The position numbers were made by a program, and so were the translations under genes. From the NCBI RefSeq assembly GCF_900101885.1, contig NZ_FNAN01000026.1, positions 1 through 64,000 on the forward strand: a stretch of DNA of 64,000 nucleotides, in the 5' to 3' direction. A model generated the notes under the pieces. It saw nothing but the letters and a program-made list of their open reading frames with translations, had not been told where the DNA came from and made no database searches. This document shows, one piece after another, positions 34,330 through 44,328 of this stretch; position 1 is the stretch's first letter, and the number at the start of each line of letters is the position of its first letter. Source of the DNA: Dyadobacter soli (GTDB taxonomy: Bacteria > Bacteroidota > Bacteroidia > Cytophagales > Spirosomataceae).

Positions 34330-36602
34330 ATGCATTTCAAGAATCGGAGATAGGTGGGGAAAGTGAGATGGCCAAATTCGCTGGAACAAGCCGACGCGAG
34401 TTTCTTAGAAATTCCGGGCGATTGCTGATCGGTTTTCAAATGTTACCGTTCGTGTGCGCGGCAATGGATGATAAGTTCACGGCGCACCCCGTCGCGGGCA
34501 ATGGCAAGTCCATCGATTCGTGGCTGCAATTCGATTCGGAAGGCATTCTGACGGTCATTACCGGCAAGATGGAGCTCGGGCAAGGCATCCGGACGGCATT
34601 GATGCAAATGGCTGCCGAAGAGCTGAATTTGCAGATGGACCGCGTGCGGATTATCGTCGCCGACACGGCACAAACGCAGGACGAGCGCTATACCGCGGGC
34701 AGCGGGTCGATCGAGGGAAGCGGAAATTCCATACGGCAGGCAGCAGCGGAGGCCCGACGGGCTTTGTTGAAATTGGCGGCGGACCATTTCAATGCAGTTC
34801 CGGAAAAGTTGACAGTTGAAAATGGATTGATTCAATACGGCGCAAAATCGATCGCCTACCAGGATTTGATCAAAGGAAAGCAGCTCGAAATGGATGTTAC
34901 GGGCAATGCACCATTGAAACAACATACGGAATACAAGCTGGTAGGGAAGGGTGTGGCGCGGACGGATATTGCCCAAATGGCCGCAGCCCAGCCCTACTAT
35001 ATTCAGGACATGCGGCTGCCGGGAATGGTGCACGTGCGGGTTTTGCGACCGCCGGTTTACGGGGCTAAATTGGTTTCCTTGCCCCGTGACGAGGTGTTGA
35101 AGCTGCCGGGTGTGAGTCAGTTGGTGGTGAATGGGAGTTTTGTGGCTGTGGTGGCTGCGGATGAATATCAATGCATTAAAGCGTTGCGGCTTCTGCGCGA
35201 AAAAGCGCAATGGAGCAGCCCTGCTCTATCGCCGTTGCCTGCCGGACTTTATGATGATATTCTGCAAAAAGGCACAGGGACGGAAACCGTCGAGGAAAAG
35301 AGTGACGTTGACAAAGGCCTTTCCGGCGCTTCGGTGAAGTTGGAGGCGGTTTACAAGCGGCCCTACCACATTCACGGATCGATAGGCCCGTCGTGCGCGA
35401 TTGCGGAATGGAAGGATGGCTTGCTGACGATCTGGTCGCATAGCCAGGGCGTGTACCCGCTTCGAAGGACGATTTCAGACCTTTTGAACCTGCCGGAAGG
35501 CAAAATACGGATCATCGGCGTGCCTGGTTCGGGATGCTATGGGCACAATGGCGCCGACGATGTAGCGGGTGATGCCGCGTTGATGGCGATGCAGGTGCCG
35601 GGTAAGCCCGTGCGCGTGCAATGGATGCGCGAGGACGAGCACCAATGGGAGCCTTACGGTTCCGCGATGGTTTTGCGCATCAAAGGAGGGTTGGATGCGG
35701 AGCGACGGGTGACTGCCTGGCAGACGGAAATCTGGTCGGATACGCATTCGACGCGGCCGGGGGGGAATGCGGGGCATTTGCTGGCTGGACGCGATCTTGA
35801 AAAATCGTTCAGTTTTAAAAGCGGCGGGTTTTCGGGCGGCAGTCATCGCAATTCGGTGCCGTTGTATGATTTCAGTGCTCAAAAAATCATTTTACATAAT
35901 TACAAAGGCCCGTTGCGGACGTCGGCGCTGCGAAGCCTGGGCGCTTATGCGAACATTTTTGCATTGGAATCTTTCATGGACGAGCTGGCATTCAAGGCGG
36001 GGAAAGATCCGGTCGCATTCCGGTTGGCGCATTTGAAAGATCAGCGGGCGAAGGCAGTAGTGGCGCTTTTGGTGGAGAAAGCGGGATGGAGAAGGGACGA
36101 AGTAGGAAAGGGAGGATGGAGGAAGGGGAGTAAGGAGCTTTCGGGCGAGGGTTTCGCATTTGCCCAGTATAAAAATAATGCGGCGTATTGTGCTGTGCGG
36201 GCGGAGGTTTTGATTGACCCTGTGAAGAAAACTTACAAGGTGACGAAGCTGAGCAGCGCGATCGATGCCGGGCAGACGATCAATAGTACGGGCGTTATCA
36301 ACCAGACTGCCGGCGGGATGATCCAGGCGGCGAGCTGGACGATGATGGAGGAGGTAGTTTACGACCAGAAGGGCATCGTGAGCACATCTTGGGACAAATA
36401 CCCGATCTTACGCTTCGCAGAAGTGCCTCATACCGAAGTGTTTCTGCTCGACCGCCCCGAACTGGAACCCATGGGGGCGGGCGAGGCCGCACAAGGTCCC
36501 ACCGCGGCCGCCATTGCCAATGCGATTTTTCACGCCACAGGTAGTCGCCTGCGCGAAATTCCATTGTTACCGGAAAAAATCGATTGGAAAAAGCTTAGCT
36601 GA
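34326..36602 (+). CDS. Molybdopterin-binding subunit of an exported aldehyde/isoquinoline oxidoreductase-type enzyme
   Basis: A 758-residue large subunit of the xanthine dehydrogenase family. The N-terminus has a Tat signal (TSRREFLRNSGRLLIGF), so the mature complex should be periplasmic. Cofactor motifs: TGKMELGQGIRTALMQMAAE, YTAGSGSIEGSGNSIRQ, GVPGSGCYGHNGADDVAGDA, GPLRTSALRSLGAYANIFA, and the C-terminal MGAGEAAQGPTAAAIANAI bearing the catalytic Glu. It lacks a FAD subunit, as in isoquinoline 1-oxidoreductase types. Substrate unknown. The ATG at 34326 overlaps the 2Fe-2S gene; the longer frame upstream is a shadow of that gene. No c-type cytochrome partner is adjacent. Confidence 0.9.
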   Translation: MNAFQESEIGGESEMAKFAGTSRREFLRNSGRLLIGFQMLPFVCAAMDDKFTAHPVAGNGKSIDSWLQFDSEGILTVITGKMELGQGIRTALMQMAAEELNLQMDRVRIIVADTAQTQDERYTAGSGSIEGSGNSIRQAAAEARRALLKLAADHFNAVPEKLTVENGLIQYGAKSIAYQDLIKGKQLEMDVTGNAPLKQHTEYKLVGKGVARTDIAQMAAAQPYYIQDMRLPGMVHVRVLRPPVYGAKLVSLPRDEVLKLPGVSQLVVNGSFVAVVAADEYQCIKALRLLREKAQWSSPALSPLPAGLYDDILQKGTGTETVEEKSDVDKGLSGASVKLEAVYKRPYHIHGSIGPSCAIAEWKDGLLTIWSHSQGVYPLRRTISDLLNLPEGKIRIIGVPGSGCYGHNGADDVAGDAALMAMQVPGKPVRVQWMREDEHQWEPYGSAMVLRIKGGLDAERRVTAWQTEIWSDTHSTRPGGNAGHLLAGRDLEKSFSFKSGGFSGGSHRNSVPLYDFSAQKIILHNYKGPLRTSALRSLGAYANIFALESFMDELAFKAGKDPVAFRLAHLKDQRAKAVVALLVEKAGWRRDEVGKGGWRKGSKELSGEGFAFAQYKNNAAYCAVRAEVLIDPVKKTYKVTKLSSAIDAGQTINSTGVINQTAGGMIQAASWTMMEEVVYDQKGIVSTSWDKYPILRFAEVPHTEVFLLDRPELEPMGAGEAAQGPTAAAIANAIFHATGSRLREIPLLPEKIDWKKLS

Positions 36603-38598
36603 GCGCTGCCTGTGCGGCCGGTGTTTTTACTTTTAAATGCTTGCTGATCACGCGGATCAGTTCTTCCGCTTTGAAAGGCTTCGTCACAAATCCACTGAAA
36701 TTGCATGCCGCTATTTCAGGCGTTTTTTCGGCAAAAGTATCGGCCGTGAGCGCGATTGCAGGTACATTCCGGTGCCTCGGGTAGGAACTTTGGATCTTTT
36801 TCATGGCCGTAATGCCATCCATGACCGGCATTTGAATATCCATCAAAATCAGGTCGAAATCGGCGGTTTCCAGCACGTGCAGCACTTCTTTACCATTGTT
36901 GCAAATCACAAATTCGGCTTCCCATTTATTGAGCAGGTGTTTGAGTAGAATCTGGTTGGCGAGAATGTCCTCCGCGGCCAAAATGCGGTAACCTTTCAGC
37001 GATGAGGTCGAAGGTGCATCCGTTTTTTCTTCCTCATAAGATGTGCTTCCCTTGCCAAAATTGAGTACCACGGTAAATGTGCTTCCCTGGCCGAGTGTGC
37101 TCTGTGCGGAAATGGTACCGTTCATAAGCTCGGTAATTTTGCGGGTAATGCTTAGTCCAAGCCCCGTCCCGCCGAAATTGCGGGCAGCATTGTTATTGTG
37201 TGCTTGTGAAAAACTGTCGAAAATCACGCTCAGCTTGTCTTCCGAAATGCCTATTCCCGAATCGGATACGGCTATTTTGAGGTCGATATGGTCGCCGTGA
37301 TCGTGGGCGAGGTGTACGCTGACTTTCACAAAACCGCCCTCCTCCGTGAATTTGATCGCATTGCCGATCAGGTTGACCATGATCTGATTGAGCCGGTATG
37401 GGTCGCCCATCACAATTTGCGGCACTTCGCTGCTGCAATCGAATGTAAAATCGATCGATTTCTCTTTGGCCCGGATTTCAAAAGTTTTCATGAGGTAGCC
37501 CAGCTTCTCACGCAGGTCGAACTCGAAGCTTTCCAGACCAAACTTACCCGCCTCGATTTTAGAGAAATCGAGGATGTCGTTTAGTATAACCATCAGATTG
37601 TCAGCAGAATACTTGATGGTATTCAAATGCTGCCGTTCCTCGCCCGTAAAGCCGCCCGATAGCAGCAGGTCCGTAAACCCGATAATCGCATTCATCGGCG
37701 TGCGGATTTCGTGGCTCATGGTCGATAGGAAGTCGGATTTGATGCGCGTCGCTTCCTCAGCGTCTTTTTTGGCCTGAATCAGCTCCCGTTCGGCTATTTT
37801 GCGTGAAGTAATGTCGATCGCCGTGCCCAGTACTTCCTGCACGCGCCCGCGGGCATTCCGCTTGAACGGCACTTCACGTGTAATAATCCAGATCTCGGAG
37901 CCATCCTTGTGCCTCAGCCTGAACTCTTTTTCCACCACTTCCGCGTCTTTCACCCGGTAGCGCATGTGGTTGTAGTGCGCGCGGAAAGTGTGCAGGTCCT
38001 GCTCGTTGATAATCCGCGCGAGACCTTTCCGCGTGTCGGTTTCCACTTCGCATTCCGAGTAGCCCAATATCTTCCATATCTGTTTGTTATGAAAGATATT
38101 GGTCCACTTCTCGATGTCGATCACATAAATGATATTGGGCGAGAGGAGCGCTACTTTGTTTATAAACTCCTCTTTTTCAGCTAATTCATGCTCCGCCACT
38201 TCACGGCCCTTCTCCATTTCGAGCATTTGCCCCATGGTATGGAACACCTTCGTCAGTTTCTCCGAAGTAATCTCCGATTTGGGAAAATAGTCCAGCGCAC
38301 CAGCCTTCATCATCTCCACAGCCAAGCGTTCGTCACCGTGCGATGTGAGCACGATCACGGGCAGGTGTTGCGCACGTTTTTTAACCGCTTTAAGCAGTTC
38401 CAGCCCATTGGTTCTGGGTAGCTGGTAATCGAGGAAAATGCAGCCCGGCGTCCAGATATCAAGCATTTGGAGCGCTTCTTCGGCATATTTGCATACTCGG
38501 ATCTCCCCTATTTCCACCTGCGCCTTGCTGATCGCGCGGCTCAGTTTCATAGCGTCGATATCGTCGTCTTCAACAAGCAGGATGGATAGAGGGGGCAT
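36595..38598 (-). CDS. Hybrid histidine kinase, REC-PAS-HisKA-HATPase-REC
   Basis: A 667-residue cytosolic signalling protein. Receiver 1 at 1-125 (phospho-Asp57 in IFLDYQLPR), PAS at ~145-270, HisKA with His296 (STMSHEIRTP), HATPase at ~400-515 (N box GNAIKFTEE, DSGIGIS, GGTGLGLS) and receiver 2 at ~538-655 (Asp587 in LILMDIQMP). No membrane segment: input would come through receiver 1 and the PAS domain. It is the last gene of the FIST-kinase-regulator operon, 32 bp after the response regulator gene. The two genes at 36602 overlap tail to tail by 8 bp with the molybdenum hydroxylase gene. Confidence 0.95.
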   Translation of the reverse strand: MPPLSILLVEDDDIDAMKLSRAISKAQVEIGEIRVCKYAEEALQMLDIWTPGCIFLDYQLPRTNGLELLKAVKKRAQHLPVIVLTSHGDERLAVEMMKAGALDYFPKSEITSEKLTKVFHTMGQMLEMEKGREVAEHELAEKEEFINKVALLSPNIIYVIDIEKWTNIFHNKQIWKILGYSECEVETDTRKGLARIINEQDLHTFRAHYNHMRYRVKDAEVVEKEFRLRHKDGSEIWIITREVPFKRNARGRVQEVLGTAIDITSRKIAERELIQAKKDAEEATRIKSDFLSTMSHEIRTPMNAIIGFTDLLLSGGFTGEERQHLNTIKYSADNLMVILNDILDFSKIEAGKFGLESFEFDLREKLGYLMKTFEIRAKEKSIDFTFDCSSEVPQIVMGDPYRLNQIMVNLIGNAIKFTEEGGFVKVSVHLAHDHGDHIDLKIAVSDSGIGISEDKLSVIFDSFSQAHNNNAARNFGGTGLGLSITRKITELMNGTISAQSTLGQGSTFTVVLNFGKGSTSYEEEKTDAPSTSSLKGYRILAAEDILANQILLKHLLNKWEAEFVICNNGKEVLHVLETADFDLILMDIQMPVMDGITAMKKIQSSYPRHRNVPAIALTADTFAEKTPEIAACNFSGFVTKPFKAEELIRVISKHLKVKTPAAQAALS

Positions 38599-38630
38599 AA
38601 AAGGGGGCTGATATAGTGGTGAAATGAGCC

Positions 38631-39062
38631 TTACTGAGGATATTCACAAAGCGTCCAGTAGCTGTTTAATGTGGAAACTGCGGCAATAAATCGGTCCATC
38701 GACAACGGTTTGAGGATATACCCGGCTACGTTCAGGTTAAATGCTTCGATTTTGTCGCTGTCTTCGTTGGAAGTAGTCATCACAAAAACGGAAAGCGAAC
38801 TGAGCGACGGGTCCTGCCGGATCTCTTTCAGGAACTCGATACCGCCCATTTTAGGCATATTCAGGTCGAGCAGCACGATTTTCGGCTTGGGATATTCCGA
38901 ATTTTCGGAACGGAGCAAATTCAATGCCTCGATACCGTTGGATGCGACGACAAGCTGGTTGGAAATGTTGTTTTTCTTGAATGCCCGCTTGACATTCATT
39001 ACATCAACTTCGTCATCTTCTACGAGGAGTATGGTCATCGGTACAGGGTTGGTAAAGGACAT
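38631..39062 (-). CDS. Single-domain response regulator
   Basis: A 143-residue stand-alone receiver with phospho-Asp66 (IVLLDLNMPKMGG), the acidic pocket EDDE (15-18), conserved Thr/Ser (VFVMTTSNE) and Lys (YILKPLS). No output domain. It resembles Rcp1-type regulators that accept phosphate from bacteriophytochrome-like kinases. It lies between a PAS kinase gene (36 bp upstream) and the hybrid kinase gene, and probably shuttles phosphate between them. Confidence 0.95.
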   Translation of the reverse strand: MSFTNPVPMTILLVEDDEVDVMNVKRAFKKNNISNQLVVASNGIEALNLLRSENSEYPKPKIVLLDLNMPKMGGIEFLKEIRQDPSLSSLSVFVMTTSNEDSDKIEAFNLNVAGYILKPLSMDRFIAAVSTLNSYWTLCEYPQ

Positions 39063-39097
39063 TTCTTTAAATTTTGAATAGTAGTTAAAATGGGTTA

Positions 39098-40435
39098 TCA
39101 GACATGCTCGATGTCTTTTGCTTCGTTTTTTGGCCAGGTAAAAAGGAATGTCGTTCCTTCGCCCATGACCGTTTCAATGCGGATCTGGCTATGTTTTTCA
39201 TCCAGGATTTTCTTCACAATGGCCAGGCCCACGCCGGTGCTTTCCACCTCGTCACGCGCTTGGAGCGTCTGGAAGATCACGAATATCCGCTCGTGGAACT
39301 CAGGACTGATGCCCGGGCCGTTATCGCCAACATAAAATTCAAATTGGTTGCCCAGGTCTTTCCAGCCGACGGTTATATTGATTTCGTCCTTGTCGTTATA
39401 CTTGATACCATTTGAAATCAGGTTTTGCAGGATCTGGGTCAATGCGATCCTCTCAGCTTCTATCTCCGTAGTTGCCTCTCCCTCGATCCGGAATGAAAGC
39501 GGTTTTTTGGTACTGAACGACTCGCGGAGCTCGTCTACAAGGCTTTTGATCAGGAACTTCTCTTTCACGGTTTTCATCCGGCCGGCGCGCGAATAGGACA
39601 AAATGCCGTTGATCAGGTTTTCCATCCGGTGCACCCGCCCGCGCAGGAGCCGGAACTGGTCCTTGGTTTCGCCTTCGAGCATGTCGGCAATATCCTCCTC
39701 GATCCATTCCGAAAGGTTATTGATCGCCCGCAGCGGCGCCTTCAAATCGTGGCTTACGACGTAGGCAAACTGATCGAGCTCGGCGTTGATGCGTTCCAGG
39801 TCACGGGTGTACGATTTCAGCTTCGTTTCGGCCGTCACGCGTGCAGTCACGTCCGAAAGCGTACCGGTGAAGCCGATATGCTGGCCATTGGCATAATAGG
39901 GGCTCAGCGAAACGCCCAGCCATTTTTCCTGGCCGTCGACGGTGATAATCCGCAAGGTTTCTTCTTTGCCCTGGGTTTCATTATTCAGCAGTTCCGCCAG
40001 TTTTCCCCCGGATTCGGGCTGAGGCAGAAATCCCGCAAAACTTTGGCCGAGGCTCGATGCTACCGGATATCCCGTAATGCTTTCCCATGCCTGGTTAAGA
40101 TAGGTAAGGTTGCCGTCGCGGTCCAGCTGCACCAGCACCTCCGAAATGCTGCCCACCACTTCTTCGAGCCTTTTGCTGGTAAGGGCTGCCTCTTCGGTTT
40201 TCTCCTGCGCAACGCGGCTCAGCTCGCGGTTCGCTTTGAAAAGCTCCCCGGAACTTTGTTCGAGTATGAGTTCCATCCGCGTCAGATCGTCCTGGTATTC
40301 GGTATATGCTTGATTTACAGCTAATAAAAAATCCTGCATATCGGGATGCTCGGCCAGTTCAGGCGGTAATGATTTCCTGATCTGCCGTTTTAAAAGCCGG
40401 TGGTAACTGGTTTCGGTTAATTCGAACGTCTGCAT
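39098..40435 (-). CDS. PAS-domain sensor histidine kinase
   Basis: A 445-residue cytosolic kinase. A helical N-terminal part (1-90) leads to a PAS domain (~92-205, VQLDRDGNLTYLNQAWESIT). The phytochrome-type HisKA follows with His229 (FAYVVSHDLKAPLRAI) and an HATPase (ISNGIKYND, DNGPGIS, STGVGLAIVKK). No transmembrane segments. Its start lies 3 bp after the FIST gene, so it is likely the direct partner of that sensor; the N-terminal helices could be the contact. Confidence 0.95.
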   Translation of the reverse strand: MQTFELTETSYHRLLKRQIRKSLPPELAEHPDMQDFLLAVNQAYTEYQDDLTRMELILEQSSGELFKANRELSRVAQEKTEEAALTSKRLEEVVGSISEVLVQLDRDGNLTYLNQAWESITGYPVASSLGQSFAGFLPQPESGGKLAELLNNETQGKEETLRIITVDGQEKWLGVSLSPYYANGQHIGFTGTLSDVTARVTAETKLKSYTRDLERINAELDQFAYVVSHDLKAPLRAINNLSEWIEEDIADMLEGETKDQFRLLRGRVHRMENLINGILSYSRAGRMKTVKEKFLIKSLVDELRESFSTKKPLSFRIEGEATTEIEAERIALTQILQNLISNGIKYNDKDEINITVGWKDLGNQFEFYVGDNGPGISPEFHERIFVIFQTLQARDEVESTGVGLAIVKKILDEKHSQIRIETVMGEGTTFLFTWPKNEAKDIEHV

Positions 40436-40438
40436 GGG

Positions 40439-41560
40439 TTATTCGCGGAATGTCGTAATGGTCATGGTTTGATTGTGCAGCTCGCACAACGAATCGCGGT
40501 TGAATGGCGCCAGTTCGCCGTAGGAATAGAAGCCCGTCATAATGGGCCCGTCCAGCACTTCCGAAACACATTCTACCTCTTCTTCCACCATTTGCTTCAA
40601 CACCAGCTTGCGCCCGACGCAGCTTACCAGGATCGCAAACTCCGCATTATTGTCGAGACCGCGGGCAGCTTCATGCGCCGCTTCCTCGGCACCGTTGATC
40701 AGCCGGTCATTATTGGCTTTCATAAGTCTTACAAATGATCCCTCGGGAATATCGCCGGCGAATGTGAGGCTCTTTTCGTCCTCGTTAATGCCCAGGATCG
40801 TGCGTACCACCGGTGCGCGGTCCTCACTGTCGCGCATACTCAGCGGAAAGAGAAGGCCCGACGAAGGCAGATCTTTCGCTTTTTCGCCGAGGAACGATTT
40901 GTAGAGATCCAATGCCGGTTCGCCGTCGATTTCGTAAAGGATATTGTCCTGGGAACGGGTAACACGCCTGTCGAGCCCGAAACTGTCCCAGCCGCCACGC
41001 GAGCCGTAGCCGACGGAAAGTTTTTCGCCATAAAATCCGATTGCCGCGACACTCTCGCTCGCAACTTTTCCATCGGGCTCGATAATGATCGTACGGGCGA
41101 AATGCGCGCCGTCGCCCGCGAGGCCGCCGGTGATGGTAACGCCGTCCGTCAACCCCTCGGTCATACCTTTCACGAGGTCGGTACCATTGACTTTCAAGCC
41201 ATCGGATACGACAAAAACGTGTTTCAGGCCTTGCGCCGGAAGTTGGGACACGAGCTGCTTGCCGGCTTCCGAGCTATCGAAAGCAATGTCTTCGAGGCTG
41301 ATTTTAGAACTTTGTACCGAAACTTCATCGAAAGCAATGCCTGTAACGATGACGGTGTGTTCCTTCACCGACTCATTGGCAATCTCCCCGGCGGTGGAGC
41401 ATCCGGAAAACACCGCGTCGGGATATTGCGCAGCCAGCTGGCGCGAAATGTCCGTTGTTTCAAGCAGTTCGCGGTCGCCGAAAATGAATAACAATTGCGG
41501 TGAAAACGAGAACGGGATTTTGGAAGCGCGATCCGAATAGACAAACTGTTCAATCTGCAT
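40439..41560 (-). CDS. FIST-domain sensor protein
   Basis: A 373-residue cytosolic FIST_N/FIST_C protein: FSPQLLFIFGDRELLETTDI, VFSGCSTAGEI, VFVVSDGLKVNGTDLVKGM, VTITGGLAGDGAHF, IGFYGEKLSVGYGSRGGWDS; C-terminal part FAILVSCVGRKLVLKQMVEE and GFYSYGELAP. FIST domains are predicted to bind small ligands such as amino acids, and a few relatives bind metals or NO-related signals. Here it is the first gene of an operon with a kinase (3-bp gap), a regulator and a hybrid kinase, which makes it the likely stimulus receptor. The ligand is unknown. Confidence 0.9.
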   Translation of the reverse strand: MQIEQFVYSDRASKIPFSFSPQLLFIFGDRELLETTDISRQLAAQYPDAVFSGCSTAGEIANESVKEHTVIVTGIAFDEVSVQSSKISLEDIAFDSSEAGKQLVSQLPAQGLKHVFVVSDGLKVNGTDLVKGMTEGLTDGVTITGGLAGDGAHFARTIIIEPDGKVASESVAAIGFYGEKLSVGYGSRGGWDSFGLDRRVTRSQDNILYEIDGEPALDLYKSFLGEKAKDLPSSGLLFPLSMRDSEDRAPVVRTILGINEDEKSLTFAGDIPEGSFVRLMKANNDRLINGAEEAAHEAARGLDNNAEFAILVSCVGRKLVLKQMVEEEVECVSEVLDGPIMTGFYSYGELAPFNRDSLCELHNQTMTITTFRE

Positions 41561-41669
41561 AAATACAGGTGGTTGCGGCGGTTTAAATCGATCTACAATT
41601 TACATAAAACTTTTGAGAACGAATTATTTTTACGCTACACGCTGTATGACTGAGTTAAATTGATTTTGG

Positions 41670-43016
41670 CTACGAAATAGATGGAAATGAAATGCCCTTG
41701 ATTTTACGGAATAGTTCTACGGCATAAAGGTCCGTCATGCCCGACACAAAGTCGAGAACGGTCTGAATCCTCGAATAAGGATCGGTTTTGGTGGTAATGA
41801 ACTGCTTCGGGATCAGGTCGACGAGCTTGCGCGTGTAATGCGAGTTATTATTGAGATAAGCCGGTACAAACTCTTCCAGCAACCCGCCCATTACCTTATA
41901 ACCCGCCACTTCGATCTGCACTACCGACGAGTAGTTGTAAATTTTCTGGATCGAAATCCGTTCGATCTCCTTCATCGCCGAACGGTGTGGCTCGGGAATG
42001 CGGTCGATAAGGCTCGCATTGAAATCGCCATTCAGGATCGTATGCTGTTCATTGATAAACAGTTCCGAGCAGGTGCCTATAAGCGTACTAATGGATTTGG
42101 CGCGGAGTAAGCCAATTTTTGCATCATCGTCATCGATGTCTGCCAGTCGGCCCGGCATGCGCGGGTCGTTGCACAATGCGAGCAGCAATGCTTCCACTTC
42201 CTGGTAGGAGAGGATTTTGAGCCGATGCGCGTCTTCGAGGTCGATGATGTTGTAGCAAATGTCGTCCGCTGCCTCCACCAGGTACACCAGTGGGTGCCGT
42301 TTGTAAACCACCGGCGTTCCCGAAACCTGCGACAAGCCGAGTTCGGTGGCTATCTTCTGAAATCCAGCTTGCTCCGACTGGAAGAAACCGTATTTTTTGG
42401 TATAAATATTCGCTTTCTGGTGCCCTGCAAGCGATTCGCAAGGGTATTTGGCAATAGCGGCGAGGGTAGAGTAGGTCAACGCGAAGCTGCCGTAACCCTT
42501 GCCCGCATACGGGTGCGTGAGAATGCGGATCGCATTGGCATTACCTTCGAAATGCGTCAGATCGGCCCATTGCGCGTCACTGACTTGGTTTTTGTATTTC
42601 AAACCATCGCCATCCGTAAAATAATGCGAAATGGCCGCTTCTCCTGAATGCCCGAACGCGGGATTGCCCAGGTCGTGCGCGAGGCAAGCCGCCGAAACAA
42701 TGTTGCCGATCTCGCTGATTAGCGGCAGGTCGTCGTCGATCTGGTGGTTTTGGGTTCTTAAGTGATTGTAAAACATCCGCCCGAGCGACTTGCCTACACT
42801 CGCTACTTCCAGGCTGTGGGTAAGCCGGTTATGGACAAAAATGCTTCCGGGAAGGGGAAAAACCTGCGTTTTGTTCTGCAACCGGCGGAAAGGCGAGGAG
42901 AAGATCAGCCGGTCGTAATCGCGCTGGAACTCCGAGCGGGCCTCGGTCGGATCGGAATTGTACTTGTCTTCGCTGCCCCAGCGCTTCGCCGACAGCAATT
43001 GTTCCCACTTCATCAT
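41670..43016 (-). CDS. dGTPase-like dNTP triphosphohydrolase
   Basis: A 448-residue HD-domain enzyme of the dGTPase family: FRRLQNKTQVFP, His67 (NRLTHSLEV), HD pair 114-115 (CLAHDLGNPAFGHSGE), ADDICYNIIDLEDAHR. It removes triphosphate from dGTP or other dNTPs and so adjusts nucleotide pools. The length fits the family. Two adjacent ATGs (43016 and 43013) are possible starts. The gene stands alone, with 110 bp to the FIST gene downstream. Confidence 0.9.
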   Translation of the reverse strand: MMKWEQLLSAKRWGSEDKYNSDPTEARSEFQRDYDRLIFSSPFRRLQNKTQVFPLPGSIFVHNRLTHSLEVASVGKSLGRMFYNHLRTQNHQIDDDLPLISEIGNIVSAACLAHDLGNPAFGHSGEAAISHYFTDGDGLKYKNQVSDAQWADLTHFEGNANAIRILTHPYAGKGYGSFALTYSTLAAIAKYPCESLAGHQKANIYTKKYGFFQSEQAGFQKIATELGLSQVSGTPVVYKRHPLVYLVEAADDICYNIIDLEDAHRLKILSYQEVEALLLALCNDPRMPGRLADIDDDDAKIGLLRAKSISTLIGTCSELFINEQHTILNGDFNASLIDRIPEPHRSAMKEIERISIQKIYNYSSVVQIEVAGYKVMGGLLEEFVPAYLNNNSHYTRKLVDLIPKQFITTKTDPYSRIQTVLDFVSGMTDLYAVELFRKIKGISFPSIS

Positions 43017-43162
43017 ATTGATTTCAAAATAAACGGCAAAACTAATGGCTTTCGGTGAAAATATGCAGGGAAAGGCCAGCCATGCTGATTTCAGGTAGAA
43101 ACCGAAACCCCGCGGACTTTTAACGGAGTAGTAAACAGGGATTTATTTCAAACCGGAACAAT

Positions 43163-44218
43163 ATGAAAAAGCTAGTAGGATGCTTGATTTTGGGTATCAT
43201 TTCAATCGTATGGGCAGGCTCGCCGGCGTCGGCGCAAAAGAATGAAGCGCTCGCCGGGGAAATGCGCGAAGCCGTAACCACATTCTTGAAAGTCCTTACA
43301 CCCCAGCAGCGCCAGGAAGCCGAACTTCCCTACGCCGACCTCGCCCGCTTCGACTGGAATTTCACGCCACGCGCCCGAAAAGGCATTACTTTCAAAACCA
43401 TGACACCCGCCCAGCGCAAAGTCGCGATGGCGATGGTGCGCGTGGTGCTCAGCCAGGAAGGTTACAGCAAAGCCGAACAAATCATCGACCTCGAAAACGT
43501 ACTCCGCGTAGTAGAAACCCGGCCAGCCAACGATACCTACCGCGACCCCGAAAATTACGCGTTCCTCGTGTTTGGCACGCCGGGTAATGATCCCTGGGGC
43601 TGGCGGATGGAGGGACATCATTTGTCGCTGCATTTCTCCTCGATCGACAACCAGGTAACCTTCACGCCCAGCTTTTTCGGCAGCAATCCGGGTCAGGTGA
43701 TGGCCGATATGCCGCAAAAAGGCAAGCGTATCCTCAAAGCCGAGCAGGACCTGGCATTCGATCTCCTCCACACCCTCGACGCGTCCCAACTTGAAAAGGC
43801 CAATCTTGGAGCCAAAGCCCCCAACGAAATATTCACTTCCAACGCCCGAAAAGCCTCACTCGCCAAGATGGAAGGCATTGCCATGGGCGAGCTGAATGCA
43901 AACCAGAAAGCGGCATTCAAAAAACTCATTATGGCCTACCTGCAACGCTACCACGTAACGCTTAAAAACCAGCAATGGGCCGAACTTGAAAAGAACGGCC
44001 TCGACAAAATCCACTTCGCATGGCTAGGCGACCAGCAACCTGAAATCGGCACCGGCCACGGCCACTACTACCGCATTCACGGCCCGACGTTCCTCATCGA
44101 ATTCGATAATACGCAGAATGGCGGGAACCATATCCACTCCGTCGTAAGGGATTTGATGAGTGATTTCGGGGAAGATTTGTTGCAGGCGCATTATGAAGCG
44201 GGGCATAAAGCCCCCTAA
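43163..44218 (+). CDS. DUF3500 exported protein
   Basis: A 351-residue protein with a clear signal peptide (MKKLVGCLILGIISIVWAGS through ASAQ). The body matches DUF3500: FTPRARKGITFKTMTPAQRK, SKAEQIIDLENVLRVVE, YAFLVFGTPG, GWRMEGHHLSLHFS, HFAWLGDQQPEIG, YYRIHGPTFLIEFDN, NHIHSVVRD. The repeated conserved His residues in HHLSLH and NHIH suggest a metal or catalytic site, but no activity is established. It is followed by C-rich/G-rich repeats and the DUF559 gene. Confidence 0.9.
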   Translation: MKKLVGCLILGIISIVWAGSPASAQKNEALAGEMREAVTTFLKVLTPQQRQEAELPYADLARFDWNFTPRARKGITFKTMTPAQRKVAMAMVRVVLSQEGYSKAEQIIDLENVLRVVETRPANDTYRDPENYAFLVFGTPGNDPWGWRMEGHHLSLHFSSIDNQVTFTPSFFGSNPGQVMADMPQKGKRILKAEQDLAFDLLHTLDASQLEKANLGAKAPNEIFTSNARKASLAKMEGIAMGELNANQKAAFKKLIMAYLQRYHVTLKNQQWAELEKNGLDKIHFAWLGDQQPEIGTGHGHYYRIHGPTFLIEFDNTQNGGNHIHSVVRDLMSDFGEDLLQAHYEAGHKAP

Positions 44219-44240
44219 TCCCCCTTTTTTAGGGGGACTC
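44209..44240. terminator. C/G-tract hairpin after DUF3500 gene
   Basis: GCCCCCTAATCCCCCTTTTT followed by TAGGGGGA: TCCCCCT pairs with AGGGGGA. It overlaps the DUF3500 stop and can serve as a terminator. This type of sequence is common as an intergenic repeat in Bacteroidota, often beside DUF559 genes. Confidence 0.5.
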
Positions 44241-44328
44241 TGCTAACCGGACTGATTTTCCCAACGACACGTTCACCACCCTTTAGGGCCGGGGCTGAAA
44301 GACTAACGATCAAAACCACACTATTACC

